Below the pieces are notes generated by a model, which made no database searches, was not told the origin of the DNA, and saw only the letters and a program-made list of their open reading frames with translations. Below, in pieces: positions 6,595 to 14,321 of a stretch of DNA of 64,000 nucleotides (the stretch's first letter is position 1; each line of letters starts with the position of its first letter). Position numbers and translations under genes: made by a program. Location: positions 1-64,000 of the forward strand of contig NZ_JASGBJ010000001.1 in NCBI RefSeq assembly GCF_030053415.1, in the 5' to 3' direction. This stretch comes from Marinobacter sp. CHS3-4 (lineage in GTDB: Bacteria; Pseudomonadota; Gammaproteobacteria; Pseudomonadales; Oleiphilaceae).

Positions 6595-6629
6595 AGCTAA
6601 CAGCAACTAGACCGAATTCTACGTTAATG
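6595..6629. other. right boundary of the cassette array, possible attI-like remnant
   Basis: AGCTAAC at 6595-6601 is the same core sequence that opens attC sites 8 and 11 and marks the right end of the last cassette. GTTAATG at 6623-6629 lies in inverse orientation 21 bases on, as the second box of a simple recombination site might. No integrase gene or long attC stem follows. From 6630 to 6812 I see no gene and only AT-rich sequence with short inverted repeats (ATCGCGATGTAATATCGCGA at 6723-6742). Confidence 0.4.
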
Positions 6630-6812
6630 CATAAATCTGACTTCTTCATTAATCCGCAAAAAAGCAGAACGGGTGATTAGAAAATCCCTCTAAAAACAGA
6701 GCGCTAACACAACCATAAACCATCGCGATGTAATATCGCGACTTCTGCATTTCGCGCTTTCAATAATACTGTACATCCAGGCACGCATTCTGAGCGGCCG
6801 TTCTCGCCATGT

Positions 6813-8999
6813 TTAGGCGGAGGCCTTCGCCGCTCGTGCTGCGTGGAGTTTCTTGTAGCTTTCGATCAGCCGCTGGTGCTTTTCCAGCCCTTCCAGCTGC
6901 ATGTTGGTGGGCGTCAGGCCATGGAAGCGCACCGTGCCGTTCACCAGCCCGACCACGTCGTCCATGGTCTGGTCGCCGTACATACGTTTTAGGTTGGCGA
7001 GGTAGTCGTCAAGTTCCAGTTCATCGTCCAGGGTAATTTCCAGCACGGCGTTCACGGCGCGGTAGAACAGGTTTCGCTCCACGGTGTTGTCGTTGAACTG
7101 CAGGAACATGTCGACGAATTCCAGCGCTTCTTCTTGCCACTGCAGCGCCAGGCAAATCAGCAGTTTCAGCTCCAGGATGGTGAGCTGGCCCCACACGGTG
7201 TTCTCATCAAACTCGATGCCGATCAGGCTGATAATCGTCATGTAGTTATCGAGCTGGCTGGCTTCCAGGCGCTCGGCCAGGTCGGCCAGTTGATCGTCGC
7301 TCAGGGTGTGCAGGTTCAGGATGTCTTCGCGGTAGTCCAGTGCCATGTTGGTGTTGTCCCAGACAAGGTCTTCCACCGGGTAAACCTCGGAATAGCCCGG
7401 CACCAGGATGCGGCAGACCGGCGCGCCCAGGTCTTCGTGGGTGGCCACGTAAACTTCCTTGCCCAGATCTTCGAGGATGCCGAACAGGCCTTTGGCTTCT
7501 TCCTCATTGGTGCCCGAAAAATCCCACTCCACAAACTCCAGGTCGCTTGTCGCGCTGAAGAATCGCCAGGACACGACGCCGGTGGAGTCGATGAAGTGCT
7601 CCACAAAGTTGTTGGGTTCAGACACCGCCTGGCTGTTGAAGGTGGGCGGTGGCACGTCGTTAAGGTTTTCAAAGCTGCGGCCTTGCAGCAGCTCGGTCAG
7701 GCTGCGCTCCAGCGCCACTTCAAAGCTCGGGTGCGCGCCGAAGGAGGCAAACACGCCGCCGTTTCGAGGGTTCATGAGGGTGACGCACATCACCGGGAAC
7801 TGCCCACCCAGGGAAGCGTCTTTCACCAGAATGGGGAACCCTTGAGCCTCCAGCGCGTTGATGCCCTCAACGATGTGAGGATACTTGTCCAACACGCTCT
7901 GTGGCACGTCCGGCAGGGCGATTTCTTCTTCGATAATCTGCTTTTTCACCGCCCGCTCAAAGATCTCAGACAGGCACTGCACCTCGGCCTCGGCCAGCGT
8001 GTTGCCCGCGCTCATGCCGTTACTCAAGAACAGGTTTTCGATCAGGTTTGACGGAAAGTACACCACTTCGCCGTCGGATTGGCGCACAAAGGGCAACGAT
8101 ACGATGCCCCGGTCGGTGCGGCCGGAGTTGGTGTCGATCAGGTTGCTGCCATGCACTTCGCCGTCCGGGTTGTAGATGGCCAGGCAGTGGTCATCCAGGA
8201 TGCCGTCGGGCAGTTCGTCGTTGGGGCCGGGCTGAAACCATTTTTCATTGGGGTAGTGGACGAACTCGCTGTTCGCGATTTCCTCGCCGAAGAACTGATC
8301 GTTGTAAAAGAAGTTGCAGCTCAGGCGTTCGATGAACTCACCCAGGGCGGAGCACAACGCGCTCTCCTTGGTGGCGCCTTTGCCGTTGGTGAAGCACATG
8401 GGCGACGCGGCGTCGCGAATGTGCAGGGACCAGACGTGGGGCACGATGTTGCGCCAGGAGGCAATCTCGATCTTCATGCCCAGGTCCGCCAGGATGCCGG
8501 TCATGTTGGCAATGGTCTGCTCCAGGGGCAGGTCTTTGCCTTCGATGTAGGTGCGGGTGTCGCCCTCAGGCTTCACCATCAACAGGGCCTGGGCATCTTC
8601 GTCCAGGTTTTCGACCTGCTCTATTTCGAAAGTCGGGCCGGTCTGGACCACTTTTTTCACGGTGCAGCGGTCGATGGAACGCAGAATGCCCTGCCGGTCT
8701 TTCTCCGAGATGCCTTCGGGCAGTTCCACCTGGATCTTGAAGATCTGGTTGTACCGATTCTCCGGGTCCACGATGTTGTTCTGGGACAGGCGGATGTTTT
8801 CCGTGGGGATGTCCCGGGCCTTGCAGTAAACACGCACAAAGTAGGCGGCACACAGGGCGGACGACGCCAGAAAGTAATCAAACGGGCTGGGCGCGGAACC
8901 GTCGCCCTTGTAGCGGATGGGCTGGTCGGTCACCACGGTGAAATCGTCAAACTTGGCTTCAAGTCTGAGGTTGTCGAGGAAGTTGACGTTGATTTCCAT
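6813..8999 (-). CDS. ycaO: OsmC-YcaO fusion protein, ribosomal protein S12 methylthiotransferase accessory factor type
   Basis: A 728-residue protein. Residues 1-130 are an OsmC-like domain with two cysteines in the usual helix (ALCAAYFVRVYC). Residues 150-590 are a YcaO domain with the ATP-binding segment KGATKESALCSALGEFIERLSCNFFYND, plus NGMSAGNTLAEAEVQCLSEIFERAVK and further acidic ATP/Mg-binding motifs. The C-terminal 130 residues are helical and TPR-like. E. coli YcaO (586 residues) is linked to beta-methylthiolation of ribosomal protein S12 with RimO; that role is carried over by homology. The OsmC fusion is known in other gammaproteobacteria. ATG start at 8997-8999. No thiopeptide or bacteriocin precursor lies nearby, which argues for the housekeeping type. 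Confidence 0.88.
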   Translation of the reverse strand: MEINVNFLDNLRLEAKFDDFTVVTDQPIRYKGDGSAPSPFDYFLASSALCAAYFVRVYCKARDIPTENIRLSQNNIVDPENRYNQIFKIQVELPEGISEKDRQGILRSIDRCTVKKVVQTGPTFEIEQVENLDEDAQALLMVKPEGDTRTYIEGKDLPLEQTIANMTGILADLGMKIEIASWRNIVPHVWSLHIRDAASPMCFTNGKGATKESALCSALGEFIERLSCNFFYNDQFFGEEIANSEFVHYPNEKWFQPGPNDELPDGILDDHCLAIYNPDGEVHGSNLIDTNSGRTDRGIVSLPFVRQSDGEVVYFPSNLIENLFLSNGMSAGNTLAEAEVQCLSEIFERAVKKQIIEEEIALPDVPQSVLDKYPHIVEGINALEAQGFPILVKDASLGGQFPVMCVTLMNPRNGGVFASFGAHPSFEVALERSLTELLQGRSFENLNDVPPPTFNSQAVSEPNNFVEHFIDSTGVVSWRFFSATSDLEFVEWDFSGTNEEEAKGLFGILEDLGKEVYVATHEDLGAPVCRILVPGYSEVYPVEDLVWDNTNMALDYREDILNLHTLSDDQLADLAERLEASQLDNYMTIISLIGIEFDENTVWGQLTILELKLLICLALQWQEEALEFVDMFLQFNDNTVERNLFYRAVNAVLEITLDDELELDDYLANLKRMYGDQTMDDVVGLVNGTVRFHGLTPTNMQLEGLEKHQRLIESYKKLHAARAAKASA

Positions 9000-9092
9000 G
9001 TTCGAGCTACCCGGATTGGAGAGTGTGGCGGTACGCCGTTTTCAGTGCCCGCCATTATCCAGTTTTTAGGGGTGCTCGTCTTGTTCGCCTGA

Positions 9093-9743
9093 TCAGGCCC
9101 CCGCTTCGTCGGCTTCGACGATTTCGGTCTCTTCCCGGCCGGCCTGTACCCACGCCTGCATGGCCTCCGAGTTCAGCACCTGCTGCTGGTAGGCACGAGC
9201 CGTGTCGGACAAGGCCACCCCGTAGGTGACAAACCGCGAAGTCACCGGGGCAAACATACAGTCCGCAATGGAGAATTCACCGAACAGCCATGAGCCATTG
9301 GCACCGTATTTCTGGCGGTAATGACTCCACAGGCTGTCTACGCGCGCAATCTCCTGTTCCAGTTCCGGCGTCATGGGAACACTGCGCCCCGTCGCGCGGC
9401 AGTTCATGGGCATCTGCCCCCGAATGGCTGACAGGCCAGAGTGCATTTCAGCGCTGACGGCCCTCGCCTCTGCCCGGGCGTTGATGTCGGCCGGCCAGCC
9501 GCGATTCTCAAGGTATTTTTCCGACACGTATTCGCAAATGGCCAGGGAATCCCACACGGTCAGATCGCCATCTTTCAACACCGGCACCTTGCCCGCCGCA
9601 GAGGCCTTCAGAATGCGGTCCTTGGTTCCCGGCTCGTCCAGTGGGATGCGTTCCTCGTCGAAGGCCAATTGGTGATGGGCCATCAATAACCAGGGCCTGA
9701 GCGACCAGGAGGAGTAATTCTTGTTACCGATGATCAGTTTCAT
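9093..9743 (-). CDS. glutathione S-transferase family protein
   Basis: A 216-residue protein with the N-terminal thioredoxin fold of GSTs: IGNKNYSSWSLRPWLLM carries the active-site Ser region, GKVPVLKDGDLTVWDSLAICEYV has the cis-Pro and the glutathione-binding D-S pair. The C-terminal half is helical (FGEFSIADCMFAPVTSRFVTYG). It resembles the YfcF/YncG-like group with the NKNYSSWSLRPW signature. Substrate unknown. A LexA box lies 18 bases upstream of its start, shared with divergent yebG. Confidence 0.88.
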   Translation of the reverse strand: MKLIIGNKNYSSWSLRPWLLMAHHQLAFDEERIPLDEPGTKDRILKASAAGKVPVLKDGDLTVWDSLAICEYVSEKYLENRGWPADINARAEARAVSAEMHSGLSAIRGQMPMNCRATGRSVPMTPELEQEIARVDSLWSHYRQKYGANGSWLFGEFSIADCMFAPVTSRFVTYGVALSDTARAYQQQVLNSEAMQAWVQAGREETEIVEADEAGA

Positions 9744-9761
9744 TGCACCGAGTCCTTGTGG

Positions 9762-9777
9762 CTGTATTTATGTACAG
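9762..9777. promoter_or_regulatory. LexA box (SOS operator) of yebG
   Basis: CTGTATTTATGTACAG is a perfect CTG-N10-CAG match to the gammaproteobacterial LexA consensus. It sits in the spacer between a possible -35 (TTGTGG, 9756-9761) and -10 (TATTAA, 9778-9783) reading toward yebG, so LexA bound here would block RNA polymerase. It also lies 18 bases before the GST gene on the other strand. Confidence 0.88.
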
Positions 9778-9857
9778 TATTAATGGTAGGATTCCGCCAG
9801 ATCAGTGAGTCCCGTTCAACATACCTACAGACGGGATGCTAACAGGAGATTAGGCTC

Positions 9858-10142
9858 ATGGCTGTAAAGGCGCTTTATTTTTCAGAGAGGGACGGGCAGG
9901 ACATGGCATTGAAAAACCCGGAAAAAATGCTGTTCGCGAACAAGGCAGACGCCGACGCCCGGGACAAAATGCTGGAGCTGTCCGAGGAAGTGATGATGTT
10001 CCTCAAGGCCAAGGTGAAGGATCTGTCTGACGAACACGCCGAGCAGTGTGCGCTAGCCATTGCGGAAGAAAAAGACCTGTTCCTGAAGGCTCTGAAAAAG
10101 CCGTCATTACTGAATCAGTCTGAAGATGCTAGCGGCGAATAA
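9858..10142 (+). CDS. yebG: YebG family SOS-inducible protein
   Basis: A 94-residue protein that aligns by eye with E. coli YebG: start MAVKALYFSERDGQDM, the KADADARDKML segment, and a C-terminal AEEKDLFLKAL helix. YebG is a small DNA-damage-inducible protein of unclear biochemical role. The LexA box about 80 bases upstream supports the identification. ATG 9858 is preceded by AACAGGAG. A second in-frame ATG (MALKNPEK) is possible but would lose the conserved N-terminal strand. Its last 14 bases overlap the convergent TetR gene. Confidence 0.9.
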   Translation: MAVKALYFSERDGQDMALKNPEKMLFANKADADARDKMLELSEEVMMFLKAKVKDLSDEHAEQCALAIAEEKDLFLKALKKPSLLNQSEDASGE

Positions 10143-10791
10143 AGGCGTCGGTTAGCAGGCGAAGGTGCTGCCCCAGCGCGGCAGAAAAATCCATCTGGAA
10201 GACGGTCAGCGGCTCCACCTGTATCGCCTTGCGCGCAGGCTCCGGCGGATGAGACATGTGCCAGCAGCCAATCAGCGCCTGCTGGCATTGCAGCAGATAG
10301 GCCAGACAACTCGCTTCGTCTTTGCCGGTGGCGGCGCCGATCACCGCCGTCATGCGTTGAGACTCGGTCAACAGGAACAGCTTGAATTCACGCGCTTCCT
10401 GCTCGCTCAGGCCGGTTTCCAGGGCAATGTGCAGAATGGCGGTGAGGCCACAGAACACCGGATGGGCCAATAGCCGATCCGCAAACCGGGCCGGAAATCC
10501 TTCCGGCCCCAGCCCTTCCACATCGTCAACCCAGGCGGTCATGGCGCGGCGGTATACGGCAATAAACAGCAATTCCTTGCTGCGGAAATAGCGGTACAAC
10601 GCCGCTTTGGTCAGCCCGGTTTCCCGGGCGACGTCGGCCAACGTCAGGCCGTGATAGCGATGCGCCAGAAACAGCGCTTCTGCGGCATCCAGAATTTGTT
10701 GTTCCCGCTGGGCCTTGTCAGACTCTGACCGGGCCCGCTGCTTACCACCACACAGTACGTGCTTCAAAACCACCTCAAATCGCTGAACCAA
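10129..10791 (-). CDS. TetR/AcrR family transcriptional regulator
   Basis: A protein of up to 220 residues. The HTH is clear: REQQILDAAEALFLAHRYHGLTLADVARETGLTKAALYRYFRSKELLFIAVY. The C-terminal ligand domain is variable. The first residues are uncertain: TTG 10791 gives the longest form and GTG 10773 is an alternative. It lies 9 bases after the SDR gene on the same strand, so the two form an operon. The tandem palindromes upstream of the SDR gene are the likely operators, which is inference. Confidence 0.87.
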   Translation of the reverse strand: MVQRFEVVLKHVLCGGKQRARSESDKAQREQQILDAAEALFLAHRYHGLTLADVARETGLTKAALYRYFRSKELLFIAVYRRAMTAWVDDVEGLGPEGFPARFADRLLAHPVFCGLTAILHIALETGLSEQEAREFKLFLLTESQRMTAVIGAATGKDEASCLAYLLQCQQALIGCWHMSHPPEPARKAIQVEPLTVFQMDFSAALGQHLRLLTDAFIRR

Positions 10792-10800
10792 TCATCGGAA

Positions 10801-11562
10801 TCAGGCCTGCAGCCAACCCGCCAGCTTGCGCGTGACGGCTCGAGGCGAGAGTTTACCAGACCAGATCATCAGAACATTGCGAAGGCCCGGAATGACGATG
10901 GCTCTGCGTCGTTGAGCGAGCGATTTTTTTACCACGGCCTCAGCGGTCATGGTGCCTGCCTTGAACAGCTTGGTGTCCGTCATATGAGCCTCTTGGGCGA
11001 ACTCGGAGTCGGTAGCACCGGGGCACAGTGCACTGACGGCCACGCCGCTATTTCGCAATTCCTCGTGCAAAGCTTCGGAAAACGACAGCACAAACGCCTT
11101 GGTGGCGTAGTAAATAGCCATGTTCGGCCCCGCCTGGAAGGCCGCCGTGGACGCCACGTTGATGATAAAGCTGCCGGCGTTCTGGCGAAGGTGAGGCAGC
11201 AGTTGCCAGGTCAGCGCCACAAGCGATGTCACATTCACCTGGATCATCGAAAGCTGCCGCTCAAGGCTCAGTTCGGCAAACGCGCCACGGTCCCCAAATC
11301 CGGCGTTGTTGATCAGCCCGGAGAGACCCCAGCCGCCCTCGACAATTTGACGGGCCAGCGCTTCCGCGCCCGTGGGTTCCGCAAGATCGGCCTTTAACAC
11401 AACGGCGTCGACACCGTGTTGCTGTTTCAATTCGGCGGCCAGCTCGTTCAACCGCTCCTCTCGACGGGCGACCAGAATCAGGTTCTGATTCTCTGCAGCC
11501 AGAGCCCGGGCGAAGGTTTCTCCAATGCCGGCACTGGCGCCGGTGATGACAACGTACGACAT
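10801..11562 (-). CDS. short-chain dehydrogenase/reductase
   Basis: A 253-residue protein of the classical SDR family. It has the cofactor motif TGASAGIG at residues 7-14, the structural NNAG (LINNAGFGDRG), the catalytic Ser region NVASTAAFQ and the active-site pair YYATK. The Arg in LVARREERL suggests NADP(H) preference. Substrate unknown. ATG 11560-11562 has GGAGG six bases upstream; a longer frame would cover the operator. Co-transcribed with the TetR gene. Confidence 0.9.
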   Translation of the reverse strand: MSYVVITGASAGIGETFARALAAENQNLILVARREERLNELAAELKQQHGVDAVVLKADLAEPTGAEALARQIVEGGWGLSGLINNAGFGDRGAFAELSLERQLSMIQVNVTSLVALTWQLLPHLRQNAGSFIINVASTAAFQAGPNMAIYYATKAFVLSFSEALHEELRNSGVAVSALCPGATDSEFAQEAHMTDTKLFKAGTMTAEAVVKKSLAQRRRAIVIPGLRNVLMIWSGKLSPRAVTRKLAGWLQA

Positions 11563-11575
11563 GCTTTCCTCCAAA

Positions 11576-11596
11576 TAAGTAACCAATGGTTACTTA
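11576..11596. promoter_or_regulatory. perfect palindromic operator 1 upstream of the SDR-TetR operon
   Basis: The arms TAAGTAACCA and TGGTTACTTA are exact complements around a single central base. It lies immediately upstream of the SDR ribosome binding site. The size and symmetry suit a TetR-family dimer. Confidence 0.7.
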
Positions 11597-11620
11597 ATAT
11601 AAGGAGACAACGCGGGATTG

Positions 11621-11641
11621 TAAATAACCATGGGTTACTTA
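11621..11641. promoter_or_regulatory. imperfect palindromic operator 2 upstream of the SDR-TetR operon
   Basis: TAAATAACCA and GGGTTACTTA flank one central base. This is the same motif as operator 1 with two arm mismatches, 45 bases away centre to centre (about four helical turns). It is a likely second site for the same repressor. Confidence 0.6.
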
Positions 11642-11683
11642 TTTTGTAACAGAGTGGAATAAGCCCGGTTCCGAAACAGGCAA

Positions 11684-12454
11684 TCAGCGGGAGACCGGCA
11701 CAAACACCGGCGCACCATCGGCTTCAACGGTCACCAGTTTCTGACCGTAAAGGCGCTCGAGCACGGACGGCACCAGCATGTCGCCAGCCGGCCCCCAGCA
11801 GGCGTCGCCATCCGGGAATAGCAAAAGAATGTGATCGCACCAGCGGGCCGCCAGGTTCAGATCGTGAAGGCACATGAAAATGGACCGGCCCTGCCGGGCC
11901 TGTTTGGCGAGCAATTCCAGAACCGACACCTGATGATGCAGGTCCAGATGGTTGGTGGGTTCGTCCAGCAGCCAGGTATCCGGCGCTTGCGTCAGCACGG
12001 TGGCGATGGCGACTCGCTGGCGCTCACCGCCCGATAAGGTACTGACAAGTCGAGCTTGCAAATGAGCAACGTCCATTGCCTTGAGGGCTTCCAGGGCCAG
12101 CCGTTCATCATCCCCACTTTCCATTTGCCAGGGTGCCAGCCAGGGATGGCGACCAATCAAAGCCGTTTCCAGAACGGTGGCCGGGAAGCCATCCTGCTGG
12201 TCCTGAAACACCAACCCCAGTTGCTGCGCCACCTGCCTGCGCTTCCAGTCCGTCAGCGACTGTTCGCCCAGACAGACCGCACCGCTGCGCGGAGGGCGCA
12301 AACCGGCCAGAGTATGCAACAGAGTGGTTTTGCCTGCGCCATTGGGGCCAAGAACGCCCCAGACCTGCCCGGATTCAACCGAAAAGTTCATGGGCTGCCC
12401 ACCGCTGCGGCCCGGAACGTCAATCACCAGCTGTCGAGTCTTCAGCGAATTCAT
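11684..12454 (-). CDS. btuD: cobalamin ABC transporter ATP-binding protein
   Basis: A 256-residue ABC ATPase of the FecE/BtuD type. It has Walker A GPNGAGKTT, Q-loop VFQDQQDG, signature LSGGERQRV, Walker B DTWLLDEPTNHLDL and a switch His (CLHDLNLAARWCD). Its ATG overlaps the stop of the permease gene (ATGA at 12452-12455), so translation is coupled. The identification as B12-specific comes from the operon: btuB, btuF and btuC lie upstream, behind a cobalamin riboswitch. Confidence 0.88.
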   Translation of the reverse strand: MNSLKTRQLVIDVPGRSGGQPMNFSVESGQVWGVLGPNGAGKTTLLHTLAGLRPPRSGAVCLGEQSLTDWKRRQVAQQLGLVFQDQQDGFPATVLETALIGRHPWLAPWQMESGDDERLALEALKAMDVAHLQARLVSTLSGGERQRVAIATVLTQAPDTWLLDEPTNHLDLHHQVSVLELLAKQARQGRSIFMCLHDLNLAARWCDHILLLFPDGDACWGPAGDMLVPSVLERLYGQKLVTVEADGAPVFVPVSR

Positions 12455-13464
12455 CAGCGGCTCCGGTACAACAGGTAAAGGAACATAGGCACACCCAGCA
12501 AGGCGGTAATGACGCCCACCGGCAATTGCTCGGGCGCAATCACCACTCTGGCCAGTGCATCTGCCAGCACCAGAAGGGCACCGCCGGCGAGCGCGCAGGC
12601 TGGAAGGATCAGCCGCTGATCATTGCCCAATACAAGGCGCAGCATGTGAGGCACAACCAGACCAACAAAACCAACACTGCCGGCCATGGTGACAGCCGTC
12701 GCGGTCAGCAGACTGGCCAGGATGTAAATCAGCCACTCCAGCTTGCGAACAGAGACACCCAACGTTGCCGCCTGCATCGGCCCCCGAGCCAAAACGTTCA
12801 GGCTTCTCCCGATGGGAACCAGCAACAAACAGACAGCCACCAGCAAAATCAGGCCAGGCGCCGGTTTTGCGGCGGGCGAGATGTCACCCATCAACCAATA
12901 CAGCATACCCGGCAGCTGTCTTGCGGGGCTCATGGCCAGTATCAAGGTGATGGCGGCGCCCCACCCTGCGGCAACCACCACGCCGGTCAACAGCAGTCTG
13001 GATGGCGTCCAGCTACCAGTGCCATGAGCCAGCCCAAACACCAGGAACGTGGCCAACAGCGCCCCGGCAAAGGCCGAGCCGGATATCAAAGTGCCCGTAA
13101 CTCCCGCCAACATCGCCAGCAACGCACCCACTGCTGCGCCACCTGACAGGCCAAGCACGTAAGGATCCGCCAGCGGGTTCCTCAGTAGCACCTGCATCAG
13201 GGCGCCAGCCACGGCCAATAACCCCCCGGTCGCAAAACCGGTGAGCGTGCGCGGTAAACGAAGCTCCAGCACCAGCGTTTGCTGCAAAGGAGTGCCAGAC
13301 CCCGTCAGCACGGCCCAGGTATCAGAGCAAGACAGGGAAGCGCTGCCAATACTCAATGACAGCAAGATGCAAAGCAGGCTCAGCAGTGTGAGCACAATCA
13401 ATGCACGGCTATAACTGACCACGAGCACGCTCCAGAACCTGGCAGAACTCAACGGCGCCGTCAT
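12454..13464 (-). CDS. btuC: cobalamin ABC transporter permease
   Basis: A 336-residue FecCD/BtuC-family permease with about ten membrane helices. Family motifs: LRLPRTLTGFATGGLLAVAGALMQVLLRNPLADPYVLGLSGGAAVG, and GSVGFVGLVVPHMLRLVLG, which contains the coupling region for the ATPase. The frame overlaps the end of btuF by 56 bases if ATG 13464 is used; a later start is possible but the N-terminal helix (LIVLTLLSLLCILLSL) is kept either way. It forms the inner-membrane channel with BtuD. Confidence 0.88.
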   Translation of the reverse strand: MTAPLSSARFWSVLVVSYSRALIVLTLLSLLCILLSLSIGSASLSCSDTWAVLTGSGTPLQQTLVLELRLPRTLTGFATGGLLAVAGALMQVLLRNPLADPYVLGLSGGAAVGALLAMLAGVTGTLISGSAFAGALLATFLVFGLAHGTGSWTPSRLLLTGVVVAAGWGAAITLILAMSPARQLPGMLYWLMGDISPAAKPAPGLILLVAVCLLLVPIGRSLNVLARGPMQAATLGVSVRKLEWLIYILASLLTATAVTMAGSVGFVGLVVPHMLRLVLGNDQRLILPACALAGGALLVLADALARVVIAPEQLPVGVITALLGVPMFLYLLYRSR

Positions 13465-14296
13465 ACATTCGCAGGGTCGGACGCTGAATCAGTGACGGCG
13501 ACACCAGAAACAGGTTGTCTGCCTGGACTGCCGACAGCTCGGGAAATTGTCGCCACTCATCCAGCCATCGCTGATCGTTTTGATCTTTGCCACCAGTGAT
13601 GACCACGGAGGGGTTGGCCTGCAATACAGCTTCGGTGCTGATTCGCGGCACAAGGCGCGTCAGATCGCCAAACACATTCTGCCCACCGCACAGGTTGATC
13701 ACCCGGCCGATCAGTTCCTGATCGTTAATGGTCATCAATGGCTGATGCCACACCTGATAGAACACAGAGATGGGTTCGGCGTCGGCGTAGTGCTGTTCAA
13801 GCTGAGCCATCTGGGCCCGGAAACGATCCGCCCGCTGTGACCCAACACTGTCGTGGCCTGTTAGCAAAGCCAGTTGCTCCACTGCATGCGCGATGTCGTC
13901 AAAGGTTCGCGGTTCCAGCCAGAACACAGGGATGCCAAGGGCCTCGATTCGCTCGAGTTGCGGGGCGGAGTTGCCGTCTGTCCAGGCCACGACCAGATCC
14001 GGCTCAAGAGACACAATGGCTTCCAGATCCAACCGGTTGCTGTCGCCAACCTGAGGCAGGTTTTCAGCGGCTGGCGGGTAGTCGCTCCAGGCACTGACAG
14101 CAATGACATCGTTACCGGCGCCAGCTGAGAACAGCAGCTCTGTGGCGCCGGGGGATAGAGAGACGATACGGCCGGCCGGGGTATCTAGGCACACCTGTCG
14201 ATCCCTTGCATCGGAGGCACAAAGGGACTCGGCAAAGGTTGGAAGACTCCATAGGAGACTGACCAACAGAAAATAGCCGAGCCGGGGTATCGTCAT
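13409..14296 (-). CDS. btuF: periplasmic cobalamin-binding protein
   Basis: A 295-residue protein with a signal peptide (MTIPRLGYFLLVSLLWSLPTFA, probable cleavage after FAE or TFA). The substrate-binding fold of the FhuD/BtuF type follows: RIVSLSPGATELLFSAGAGNDVIAVSAWSDYP is typical of BtuF, and LEPDLVVAW recurs in the family. It captures cobalamin in the periplasm and delivers it to BtuCD. It starts 25 bases after btuB. Confidence 0.88.
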   Translation of the reverse strand: MTIPRLGYFLLVSLLWSLPTFAESLCASDARDRQVCLDTPAGRIVSLSPGATELLFSAGAGNDVIAVSAWSDYPPAAENLPQVGDSNRLDLEAIVSLEPDLVVAWTDGNSAPQLERIEALGIPVFWLEPRTFDDIAHAVEQLALLTGHDSVGSQRADRFRAQMAQLEQHYADAEPISVFYQVWHQPLMTINDQELIGRVINLCGGQNVFGDLTRLVPRISTEAVLQANPSVVITGGKDQNDQRWLDEWRQFPELSAVQADNLFLVSPSLIQRPTLRMYDGAVEFCQVLERARGQL

Positions 14297-14321
14297 ATCA
14301 TCACTCCACGGTCAGCAGCGT

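Noticed and set aside
6766-6780. CTGTACATCCAG as a LexA box near the array boundary, as would flank a lost intI promoter
   Set aside because: The CTG and CAG halves are only 6 bases apart, not 10.
7134-9092. Long + strand frames of 305 and 337 codons opposite ycaO
   Set aside because: They mirror the codon structure of the OsmC-YcaO gene and have no recognisable domain.
12133-13146. 337-codon + strand frame opposite btuC/btuD
   Set aside because: Low-complexity Gln/Arg/Pro-rich translation; antisense shadow.
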